Shown: one piece after another, positions 48,421 through 55,662 of the stretch
Layout: each line of letters opens with the position of its first letter
Position numbering within the stretch: the first letter of the stretch is position 1
Assembly (NCBI RefSeq): GCF_003732705.1
Contig: NZ_MOBR01000002.1
Coordinates: 214,208-278,207, forward strand
From: Pseudomonas frederiksbergensis
Lineage (GTDB): Bacteria > Pseudomonadota > Gammaproteobacteria > Pseudomonadales > Pseudomonadaceae
DNA length: 64,000 nucleotides
Reading direction: 5' to 3'
Made by a program: the position numbers and the translations under genes
Notes under the pieces: generated by a model
Database searches by the model: none
Seen by the model: only the letters and a program-made list of their open reading frames with translations
What the model was told of the DNA's origin: nothing

Positions 48421-49245
48421 GTGACCTTCATTTCTTACGCTCAGAATTTCGAAGACATCCGCCTGTGGCGCGCCCTCAAACAGTTCGAAAATGGCTTCTA
48501 CATCGACGTCGGCGCCAACGACCCCACCCACGATTCCGTCACCAAAGCGTTCTACGACCGTGGCTGGACCGGCATCAACGTCGAACCGATGCAAACCTAC
48601 TACGACGCCCTGTACCAACAACGCCCCAACGACACCACCCTGCAATGCGTGGCCAGCGACAGCGCCGACGACCTCATCCTCTACGGCATCCCCGGCACCG
48701 GCCTCTCCACCGTCGACCCGGCCACCGGCCAGGAACGCACGGCCCTGGGCATGGACGTCCATCGCCAAACCGTCAAGGCTCGCACCCTCACCTCCATCTG
48801 CGAGCAATATGCTCAAGATCGCCCCATTCACTTTCTGAAAATCGACGTTGAAGGCCACGAAGAAACCGTCCTGCGCGGCATGGACTTCGCCACCTGGCGC
48901 CCCTGGATCATCCTCATCGAAACCCCATGGGCCCGCGACCACACCTGGGAACACCTGGTCACCGACGCCGGCTACGAGGCCGTCTTGTTCGACGGCATCA
49001 ACACCTGGTTCCTAGCCAATGAACATCTGGACCTCAAACCCGCCTTCTACATCCCACCGTGCAACCTCGACAACTTCCAGCTCTGTCAGGGGCATGCCCT
49101 CAGCTACCCCGTCAGCGACGCCGAACAACAACTCGCCGCCGCCCTGCAACGAGCCGAACACGCCGAAGCACAGCTGCGTGCGATGCAAAATAGCCGGGCT
49201 TGGAAAGCGATTCAGAAACTCAAGAAAGCACTGGTTCGCGGGTAA
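48421..49245 (+). CDS. FkbM family methyltransferase
   Basis: The 274-residue protein starts at GTG and contains the FkbM pattern GFYIDVGANDPTHDSVTKAFYDRGWTG (SAM motif about residues 24-32) and FLKIDVEGHEETVLRGMDF. The family modifies sugars or natural products. The last 45 residues form a coiled-coil segment (EQQLAAALQRAEHAEAQLRA) with a SRAWKAIQKLKK end, as often appended to glycan-modifying enzymes. It may therefore act on a surface polysaccharide. A tRNA-Thr gene follows. Confidence 0.9.
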   Translation: MTFISYAQNFEDIRLWRALKQFENGFYIDVGANDPTHDSVTKAFYDRGWTGINVEPMQTYYDALYQQRPNDTTLQCVASDSADDLILYGIPGTGLSTVDPATGQERTALGMDVHRQTVKARTLTSICEQYAQDRPIHFLKIDVEGHEETVLRGMDFATWRPWIILIETPWARDHTWEHLVTDAGYEAVLFDGINTWFLANEHLDLKPAFYIPPCNLDNFQLCQGHALSYPVSDAEQQLAAALQRAEHAEAQLRAMQNSRAWKAIQKLKKALVRG

Positions 49246-49323
49246 CCTGAGGGTCGAGTAAAAATAGTCTGAATTCAGGGGTTTACAGAACCAACGCAAT
49301 CGCTATAATCGTCGCCCTAACAC

Positions 49324-49399
<76 letters not shown>

Positions 49400-49407
49400 T
49401 ATAGAAC

Positions 49408-49436
49408 AAGGCTCGCAGCGATGCGGGCCTTTTTCG
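49408..49436 (+). terminator. Terminator of tRNA-Thr
   Basis: GGCTCGCA-GCGA-TGCGGGCC pairs fully (one G-U) and is followed by TTTTTC. Confidence 0.85.
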
Positions 49437-49858
49437 TTTCTGATCCGGGGTTACGCCGGGGTTACGTTTTCGATAAATCTTCAGCAATGTCGATCTATCG
49501 TTTCTCGTTTTCAGAGTCGCGCAGGCTGCGCTCCGCCACGAGTAATTTGGCGCGAAACTGCGAGCCGGCTTAATAGCGCTCAATTCAACCAGTCTTTCGC
49601 GCGTAGCGAGCTGAAGAGTCCTGCGAGAAAACTTCGAGCCTTGGCGAGAAGCGATTCTCTGAGCCTTCAAACGGGCTTGCTCCATGCGTTACCGACGGTC
49701 TTCTCCATCAAGCCATTTAGACAAAAAGACCTAAATGTCCGGACTTTTCGGACCAGTACGCGCGCGTGTATGCGCGCGCGCGGTAAATAGCAAGGGCAAT
49801 TCGCCCCTCCGGGCGATACAACGTACTGCTACGCTTTCCTCTCCACGGAGGAAACACA
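49437..49858. other. Island border region after tRNA-Thr, no gene supported
   Basis: 420 bases hold short arginine-rich open frames that read through the tRNA in antisense and are rejected as genes. The stretch carries a 27-base alternating purine-pyrimidine run (49756-49782) and a hairpin TCGCCC-CTCC-GGGCGA near 49801. No integrase or direct copy of the tRNA end is seen. Confidence 0.6.
49756..49782. other. 27-base alternating purine-pyrimidine tract (possible Z-DNA)
   Basis: Every base from 49756 to 49782 alternates purine and pyrimidine, mostly CG steps, and the tract is nearly self-complementary. It lies about 75 bases upstream of a small gene and could affect its transcription. Confidence 0.7.
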
Positions 49859-50068
49859 ATGCTGAACTCAGACCTGCTCCCATCCTTACTCTTCAAAATC
49901 AACGAAAACCAACTCGCCCTTGAGGCCGCCATCATGGAGCTTTCAAACTGGGTCGAGGCACGTGGCGCGACAGATATCGCTGACAACATTCGCGGCGCCC
50001 TGGACACCATCGACAAGAACGAAGAGTTCATCAAGATGACGCTCGCAGTGATGATGGCGCCGGAATGA
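49859..50068 (+). CDS. Small acidic protein of unknown function
   Basis: The 69-residue protein (starts MLNSDLLPSLLFKINENQLA) is helical and acidic and has no known domain. A strong ribosome site (ACGGAGGAAACACA) precedes the ATG. It lies 52 bases before the RES-domain gene and is read in the same direction. It is too unlike the DUF2384-type antitoxins that normally pair with RES proteins to be called an antitoxin. Confidence 0.7.
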   Translation: MLNSDLLPSLLFKINENQLALEAAIMELSNWVEARGATDIADNIRGALDTIDKNEEFIKMTLAVMMAPE

Positions 50069-50120
50069 CCGCGATAGGCCAGCTCAATATACTGTACGGT
50101 CCATCAGGAGATCACTAGCC

Positions 50121-50930
50121 GTGGAATTCAAAGCGCTTTCGCTGCCCCATCTCGACGAACTTTCCACGGCGATCTTGGCGAGTACGAACATCACATTCGT
50201 AAGAGAGAAGTTGAGTTTCCTGCTCGATTATTACCAGGTCATCAATTACGAGATGAATTATGACCGGGCATTTTGGCGGGCACGAATATGCCCGACCGAC
50301 ACAGGCTTTGAGCGCGTTGGTGAACTGAACCATCCTCCTTCCCAATACACTGTCGCTGGCCGGTTGAATGAGGAAAATGCCCCCGTCCTCTATTTGTCAG
50401 CCAACCTGATGTCTACCTTCGAAGAAATAGGTGCTTCGCAGGGTGACTTCTTGCATGTGGCAGCGTTTGAGCAACGGCCTAGCGAATTGCTGAGATGTGC
50501 AATGATCGGCGAAATCACCCATGTTCATCGCTGGGGCTCAGGCTTGACCTCAGAGATGGTTGGGCAATTGATTAACAAGCAGCTAAATCAGATGTCCCAT
50601 GATTTCGGAAAGAGCTTCGTGTTCACTGACTCATTTCTTTCCTCAATCCTCAAGGACAGATTAGCCCGGCAAACGCAGTATCTTCACTCAAGAACGCTTG
50701 CCAGCCTTCTCTTCGAGCGCAATCCTGGCATCGATGCAATTGCCTACAGCGGTGTCGCCTCCGAAGCATCAAGGAACTATGCGATCAAGCCGATAGCGGC
50801 TGAGAGAAATTTGCAGATCTCAGCGAGTTTCGTCATCAAAATCATTAAAAAATACAAGTTTGGAATGTACGATTTTGACGTGCTCCGAAACGCTCAGGGG
50901 GTTGAGTCCGATGGCCGCATCATCTGGTAA
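50121..50930 (+). CDS. RES-domain protein (predicted NAD+-degrading or ADP-ribosyl fold)
   Basis: This 269-residue protein begins with GTG behind an AGGAG site. The RES triad appears in order: R in FWRARI (about residues 51-56), the GRLNEENAPVLYLSA and TFEEIGA stretch with the glutamate (about 86-110), and the late serine region AIAYSGVASEASRNYAIKP (about 212-230). RES proteins include toxins that degrade NAD+. An N-terminal helical extension of about 50 residues precedes the domain. The usual Xre/DUF2384 partner is not adjacent. GC is lower than in the core genes. Confidence 0.82.
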   Translation: MEFKALSLPHLDELSTAILASTNITFVREKLSFLLDYYQVINYEMNYDRAFWRARICPTDTGFERVGELNHPPSQYTVAGRLNEENAPVLYLSANLMSTFEEIGASQGDFLHVAAFEQRPSELLRCAMIGEITHVHRWGSGLTSEMVGQLINKQLNQMSHDFGKSFVFTDSFLSSILKDRLARQTQYLHSRTLASLLFERNPGIDAIAYSGVASEASRNYAIKPIAAERNLQISASFVIKIIKKYKFGMYDFDVLRNAQGVESDGRIIW

Positions 50931-50963
50931 TGCCAACTGTTGATAGTGAGGGGTGTTATCGGC

Positions 50964-50971
50964 TGAGAATT
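50964..50971. repeat. Target-site duplication, left copy (8 bp)
   Basis: TGAGAATT abuts the left IS66 end and is repeated at 55108-55115 directly after the right end. Confidence 0.85.
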
Positions 50972-51008
50972 GTAAGCGTCTGGCCAACACACCTTCCGAA
51001 CTCCAGCA

Positions 51009-51058
51009 TTAAGGGCGATGGTGTCCGCGTATTTTTAAGCGGACGCTATCGCCCTTAA
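51009..51058. other. Long hairpin in the IS66 leader
   Basis: TTAAGGGCGAT...GTCCGC pairs with GCGGAC...ATCGCCCTTAA around a short A/T loop, just before tnpA. Such structures protect IS genes from external transcription. Confidence 0.65.
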
Positions 51059-51071
51059 CGTCAGGATTTCC

Positions 51072-51389
51072 ATGCGTCAACGAAGCTCTTATCCCAAATC
51101 GTTCAAAGCCCAGGTTGTTCAGGAATGCCTGCAACCAGGCGCGACCATCTCCGGCGTCGCCATCAGCCATGGCATCAACGCCAACGTAATTCGAAAGTGG
51201 ATGCCGCTGTACCGGGATCAGCCGCCAGCGGTGCTACCTGCTTTTATTTCAGTGAAATCTACGCCAAAACGGCAGGCTGAAACGTTGGCGATTATTGAGC
51301 TGCCATTTGGCGAGCAATCGATCTCAGTGAAATGGCCAACGTCCGATCCTGAAGGGTGCGCCCGCTTTGTCCGTGGGCTCACGCAATGA
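51072..51389 (+). CDS. tnpA: IS66 accessory protein TnpA
   Basis: The 105-residue protein has an N-terminal helix-turn-helix (SSYPKSFKAQVVQECLQPGATISGVAISHGINANVIRKW) of the IS66 Orf1/TnpA type. It overlaps tnpB by four bases. It is needed with TnpB for transposition in studied members. Confidence 0.93.
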   Translation: MRQRSSYPKSFKAQVVQECLQPGATISGVAISHGINANVIRKWMPLYRDQPPAVLPAFISVKSTPKRQAETLAIIELPFGEQSISVKWPTSDPEGCARFVRGLTQ

Positions 51390-51721
51390 TTCGCATCGAT
51401 TCCATCTGGCTCGCCACCGAACCCATGGACATGCGTGCAGGCACTGAAACTGCGCTGGCCAGGGTGATTACGGTGTTCGGTGCGGCGAAGCCGCACTGCG
51501 CTTATCTGTTTGCCAATCGTCGCGCTACCCGCATGAAAGTACTGGTGCATGACGGGATTGGTGTCTGGCTGGCTGCGCGTCGGTTGAACCAAGGCAAGTT
51601 TCATTGGCCTGGCATTCGACAAGGCTGCGAAATGGAGCTGGATAACGAGCAACTTCAGGCCTTGGTGCTCGGCCTACCTTGGCAACGCGTTGGAGCTGGC
51701 GGTGCAATCACACTGCTTTAA
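51386..51721 (+). CDS. tnpB: IS66 accessory protein TnpB
   Basis: The 111-residue Orf2 protein of IS66 elements starts MIRIDSIWLATEPMDMRAG, followed by the family stretches AYLFANRRATRMKVLVHDG and GVWLAARRLNQGKFHWP. The ATG at 51386 overlaps the tnpA stop. The gene appears intact. Confidence 0.93.
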   Translation: MIRIDSIWLATEPMDMRAGTETALARVITVFGAAKPHCAYLFANRRATRMKVLVHDGIGVWLAARRLNQGKFHWPGIRQGCEMELDNEQLQALVLGLPWQRVGAGGAITLL

Positions 51722-51783
51722 GACGCTGTAATTAGCGCCTTGGCCTACTGCCGCAAGCGATCTGCTTTGGTAAAATCCAAGGC

Positions 51784-53309
51784 ATGACTTCCTCGTCCAA
51801 TCTCGATCAAATGCCCCCCGATCAACTGCGCGCCTTCGCGGCGCAGTTGCTGTCGCAGGTCGACACGATGGGCAAGAAGATCCAGCGGATCGAAACAGTC
51901 AACGAACAGCTCACCCACGAAATCGCACTGCTCAAACGGCACAAGTTCGCCAAGCGCAGCGAACAGCTGAGCCCTGACCAGGGCAGTTTGCTCGACGACC
52001 TTCTGGACACTGATATCGCGACTATCGAAGCCGAGTTGAAGGCGGTCAATCCGTCTGCCGCAACGCCTGCACTGCGTCAGCAGCCTAAGCGTGCGCCGTT
52101 GCCGCCGCAGTTTCCACGCACCGTGATCCGTCACGAACCAGAGAACACCCAGTGCGTGTGCGGCTGCCAGCTTCAGCGCGTCGGCGAAGTCGTCAGCGAG
52201 AAGCTGGACTACACGCCAGGCGTGTTCACGGTCGAGCAACACGTACGTGGAAAATGGGCCTGCCGCGAGTGTGAAACGCTTATCCAGGCACCGGTGCCGG
52301 CGCAAGTGATCGACAAAGGCGTCGCGACCGCAGGCCTGTTGGCTCATGTGATGGTGGCCAAGTTTGCTGACCATTTGCCGCTGTATCGGCAAGAGAAAAT
52401 CTTTGGCCGTGCCGGCTTGGCTATTGCTCGCTCGACACTGGCGCAATGGGTCGGCCAAACCGGCGTGCAGCTCCAGCCGCTGGTCGATGCGTTACGCGAA
52501 ACGGTACTTGCCCAAGGCGTGATCCACGCTGACGAAACGCCAGTGCAGATGCTCGCGCCCGGCCAGAAGAAGACCCACCGTGCTTACGTCTGGGCTTACT
52601 GCTCTACGCCTTTTTCGCCGCTCAAGGCAGTGGTTTATGACTTCAGCCCGAGCCGTGCGGGCGAACATGCGCGCAACTTCCTTGGCGAGTGGAATGGCAA
52701 GCTGGTGTGCGACGATTTCGCCGGCTACAAAGCAAGCTTCCAGCAAAGCATCACTGAAATCGGCTGCATGGCGCATGCCCGCCGCAAGTTCTTCGATCTG
52801 CATGCGACCAACAAAAGCCAACTGGCCGAACAGGCGCTTCACTCGATTGGCGGGTTGTACGAAATCGAACGGCAAGCGCGGGATATGACCGACGAAGATC
52901 GCTGGAGAATACGTCAGGAAAAAGCGGCGCCGATACTGAATGCACTGCATACCTGGATGCTGGCCCAGCGCGATCTTGTGCCCGAAGGGTCGGCTATCGC
53001 CAAAGCTCTGGATTACAGCCCAAGCGCTGGACGACACTGGCTCGATATCTCGAGGACGGCGCCGTGCCCATCGATAATAACGCGGTCGAAAATCAGATAC
53101 GGCCGTGGGCACTTGGACGCTCGAATTGGTTGTTCGCCGGGTCACTACGCAGCGGTAAGCGGGCAGCTGCGATCATGAGCTTGATCCAGTCGGCACGCAT
53201 GAATGGGCATGATCCGTATGTCTATCTCAAAGATGTGCTGACGCGGCTGCCGACGCAACGTGCGAGTGAGATTAACGAGCTGCTGCCGCAAAAGTGGACG
53301 GCTGTTTAA
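51784..53309 (+). pseudogene. tnpC: IS66 transposase TnpC, frameshifted
   Basis: Residues 1-410 read in one frame: a leucine-rich N-terminus, the zinc-finger-like CVCGCQLQRVGE, and a DDE domain with HADETPVQ and LVCDDFAGYK. The frame then breaks near 53020: AKALDYS should continue as [21 protein letters not shown] but one base is missing in AGCCCAAGCG (expected AGCCTCAAGCG). The C-terminus continues in the next frame from about 53022 to 53309 ([20 protein letters not shown]). As written the transposase is broken, unless a programmed frameshift repairs it. Confidence 0.85.
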
Positions 53310-53386
53310 CCACGCGGTGCGTGTTTCCCTTATTTAACGATATCCAGATATATTGACCCCTGCACGTGTGTGCATGGAGGCTTGCT

Positions 53387-53911
53387 TTGCTTAGGAAATT
53401 ACTAATCGGTGTACTAGCGCTTTTGGCGCTCGTAATCGTGACTATCGCGCTGATAGCCGCGCTGCAGGCTGCCAACCGCTCCCCATCCTATGGCGTGCCG
53501 CTCGAAATCGATGGCCCAGTAAGCACGACCAACTTAGTGGTACGTGTAAGCAAACCTGACACCTACACCTTGTCTCTGAGTTACCCATACATCGACGGTG
53601 TCGAACGGAAAAAAGCTTGGGCGCTTGCAGGAGGTGATTCCCTCAAGGACGGCTTATGGCAAGAGTCGGGTTCGCCCTTTGTTTTTCAAATCCGCATTAA
53701 TGAAATCCCCAGCGGAAAAGAGATGTTGAACCAGCAAGTCACCCATCCAAAATTGACCTCGTGGGGGAGCGGAGATTTAAATGCCGACTTGATTCGTATA
53801 AAACTTGAAAGTGGTCGTTATCAAGTATTTGTGCAGCGCTCTGGGAACTTGGCCGAAGCGCCGCCAGCCGAACTCCAGCTTCAGTTTCATAGGGCATATC
53901 AAGGAAAGTGA
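53387..53911 (+). CDS. IS66 cargo gene: membrane-anchored protein, unknown
   Basis: This 174-residue protein has an N-terminal membrane segment (RKLLIGVLALLALVIVTIAL) and a periplasmic beta-rich domain. Its start is uncertain: TTG at 53387, correctly spaced from GGAGG, is preferred over GTG at 53366. It has no transposase character. A weak resemblance to small DUF5625-like lipoproteins is noted but not relied upon. GC is lower than in tnpA-C. It lies between tnpC and the internal right-end sequence. Confidence 0.65.
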   Translation: MLRKLLIGVLALLALVIVTIALIAALQAANRSPSYGVPLEIDGPVSTTNLVVRVSKPDTYTLSLSYPYIDGVERKKAWALAGGDSLKDGLWQESGSPFVFQIRINEIPSGKEMLNQQVTHPKLTSWGSGDLNADLIRIKLESGRYQVFVQRSGNLAEAPPAELQLQFHRAYQGK

Positions 53912-54074
53912 AGTGGGCTTACTGAGTTGAGCGCATACGTTATACGGCGCTTGCGGGCAGTATTCTTAAATTCATCACAACGCATTTCTAGGTTTGCTGG
54001 AATTGGCCAGCAATGCTGTACCGGTCGCGTATTCCATGTGTCAATCATAGGAATTGATTCAGGCAAGATGGGTT

Positions 54075-54089
54075 TGGCAGACGCTTACA
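54075..54089. other. Internal IS66 right-end-like sequence
   Basis: TTGGCAGACGCTTAC is the inverted form of the left end and directly abuts a second tnpC tail. It marks where a right end of one copy meets the body of another. Confidence 0.72.
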
Positions 54090-54092
54090 AAC

Positions 54093-54241
54093 GGGCGGTA
54101 GCGATCATAAGTTTAATCCAGTCGGCACGCATGAATGGGAATGATCCGTATGCCTATCTCAAGGATGTGCGTATGCGACTGCCGACGCAGCGAGCAAGTG
54201 ATATCGGGCAACTGCTGCCGCATCAGTGGACGCCTGCCTGA
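54093..54241 (+). pseudogene. Second tnpC C-terminal fragment (IS66)
   Basis: The translated segment [26 protein letters not shown]...LPTQRASDIGQLLPHQW closely matches the tail of the tnpC copy at 53155-53309 but differs at many positions. It is the remnant of a separate, related IS66 element. It cannot be translated as part of the first copy. Confidence 0.82.
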
Positions 54242-54275
54242 ATTACACAAACCGTGATGCTTGTATGTTTACTTA

Positions 54276-54809
54276 TTAACGCTGGCCAACACTTCTGGCA
54301 AAACCAAATAGATATTTCAGAAAATCCACGGCACCCCATGCCCATCCTCCGAGCACAAAGCACGCTACTAGCACCGAGTTAAAAATGGCGATATCAGGAA
54401 AGGGGCGCTTCGATATGCCAGAGCAGGTAAGCGCCAGAATGAAGAGTGCCAGCAGGAAATAAGTGACTGTCGTTCCCAACAAATAAAGCACGCCACGCAA
54501 GGTGTAGCGGTTAATCCACTGCTCCAGATTTTCGCGGTTTAGCGCTGCCCAACTTAAATGGAAAAGCGACGCATAGGCAAAGCACACCAACAGGTAGCGG
54601 GTGACCCTATCACTGAGGGGAAACCATGAGAAGGGGGGGAAGGGCTTTAGGGCTTGGCCGTAGCTGAGGTTTCCAGCGCCCAGTGCGTAAAGTCCTAACC
54701 CCAATAGCAGGTACAGCACAATCAACAAGACGGTTTTCAAATAGCCTCCTGAGGACAGTCCGGTGTCAAGGCGCTCCCTGTAAAACCGCAGCAGGCGCCC
54801 GTGATTCAT
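54276..54809 (-). CDS. IS66 cargo gene: multi-span membrane protein, unknown
   Basis: This 177-residue protein has four predicted membrane helices (LKTVLLIVLYLLLGLGLYALG, LLVCFAYASLFHLSW, LYLLGTTVTYFLLALFILAL, and SVLVACFVLGGWAWGAVDFL). I recognise no family. It overlaps the small gene upstream by four bases (ATGA), so the two form a unit on the strand opposite to tnpABC. Both lie within the TSD-flanked element. Confidence 0.65.
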   Translation of the reverse strand: MNHGRLLRFYRERLDTGLSSGGYLKTVLLIVLYLLLGLGLYALGAGNLSYGQALKPFPPFSWFPLSDRVTRYLLVCFAYASLFHLSWAALNRENLEQWINRYTLRGVLYLLGTTVTYFLLALFILALTCSGISKRPFPDIAIFNSVLVACFVLGGWAWGAVDFLKYLFGFARSVGQR

Positions 54810-55033
54810 TTCCAGTTAACCGCCAGCAGCACCTCCAACTGATTCTGCTGCGCTGGGTCAGGATCCTCTCCGCCCCCGGTAAATACTTTGGGCGACGCCA
54901 TGCTGTTACTGGCGTTGACCTCAACCATGCCGGCTGAATATACATGGTCTGAATAAGGGCGTCGTTGCAGCTCCCTCCATAGGCACTCTGATTTTTGAGG
55001 GAGGCGGCGCTCAAAAAAATTCACTCTGGTCAC
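54806..55033 (-). CDS. IS66 cargo gene: small protein, possibly 5'-truncated
   Basis: The 75-residue product starts at GTG just after an in-frame TGA. The C-terminal half (SMASPKVFTGGGEDPDPAQQ, then NQLEVLLAVNWK) looks like the end of a longer conserved protein, so this may be a 5'-truncated or shifted gene. The overlap with the following membrane-protein gene supports real translation. No family is assigned. Confidence 0.45.
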   Translation of the reverse strand: MTRVNFFERRLPQKSECLWRELQRRPYSDHVYSAGMVEVNASNSMASPKVFTGGGEDPDPAQQNQLEVLLAVNWK

Positions 55034-55107
55034 TCAGGGTTTTGCTCTTGGGCACCCCAAGACTTCATTATTCTCAGGCTGACAAGGGGACTTTGCCGGA
55101 CGCTTAC

Positions 55108-55115
55108 TGAGAATT
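55108..55115. repeat. Target-site duplication, right copy (8 bp)
   Basis: TGAGAATT follows the right terminal GACGCTTAC and is identical to 50964-50971. Confidence 0.85.
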
Positions 55116-55469
55116 CAACCGGTTGTGACCTTGGTGATAGGCAGAGATCGGCCAAAGGAGGACGCTCGCCTTAGTGTAGCTTGCAGACAGAAGCGGACAT
55201 ACTGAGTAATAGTGCCAAAAGAGAACTGTAGACCATGCCCTATGGGGCGCAATATCGGGAAACATGTCGGGGACTAATTAAGGGCGTTGCATTGAGTTGA
55301 TAAAACATCTCAAGTATTCGCCTCAATATCAGCAATCAAACCTACCTCATCCCGGTGTATAGCACACTATCTGTTTATCAGTATCTAAGCGTGACAAGTC
55401 AATAAAGGTCACCAGCAATAAAAGCGTAGCCACCATTATATTAACCCGAAACGCTTAAATATTAATGGA
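55116..55469. other. A/T-rich intergenic region, no gene found
   Basis: The 350 bases between the IS66 element and the small gene downstream of the deaminase show no open frame with a ribosome site. I see nothing further that I can support. Confidence 0.55.
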
Positions 55470-55646
55470 TCACCGGGTGTTACGACTTTTCGTACCTGAT
55501 GCTGACTCTTGTTTCTCATTAGACTCACGAACAATAAAACTTACGGAACTTTCAAGCCTCAGCCCAGATCTAATTGACTCAGGCCATTCTTGCATGGCTT
55601 GTTGAGCTTTGATGACCTGCTGCGCCAATACACTTGACTTTTTCAT
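55470..55646 (-). CDS. Small protein in operon with the AvcD-like deaminase
   Basis: This 58-residue basic protein starts MKKSSVLAQQVIKAQQAM behind a good ribosome site (GGAGCGGGG). It lies 16 bases past the deaminase stop on the same strand, so it is very probably co-expressed. The helical first half (QQVIKAQQAMQEWPESIRSGL) and charged tail have no known domain. It is reported as a candidate third component of the deaminase system. A longer in-frame extension into the deaminase gene is unlikely. Confidence 0.62.
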   Translation of the reverse strand: MKKSSVLAQQVIKAQQAMQEWPESIRSGLRLESSVSFIVRESNEKQESASGTKSRNTR

Positions 55647-55662
55647 GTTCCCCGCTCCGTAT

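Larger units (their letters stand above)
50972..55107 (+). mobile_element. IS66-family element with cargo genes (4.1 kb)
   Basis: The left terminal repeat GTAAGCGTCTGGCC matches the inverted right end CCGGACGCTTAC (ends 55107). Both are flanked by the 8-bp duplication TGAGAATT, the size that IS66 elements generate. Inside are tnpA, tnpB and a frameshifted tnpC. Unusually, about 1.8 kb of non-transposase DNA is also present (53387-53911 and 54276-55033), together with a second right-end-like sequence (about 54075-54089) and a second tnpC tail (54093-54241). I read this as one IS66 element merged with the remnant of another. Confidence 0.85.

Noticed and set aside
49251..49323. Duplicate of tRNA 3' end as an attachment site
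   Set aside because: I looked for a second copy of the T-arm/acceptor sequence in the rest of the window and saw none, so no attachment pair is claimed.
54090..54097. Possible target duplication at the internal IS66 right end
   Set aside because: AAACGGGC does not match the bases before the left end. The true match TGAGAATT is at 55108.
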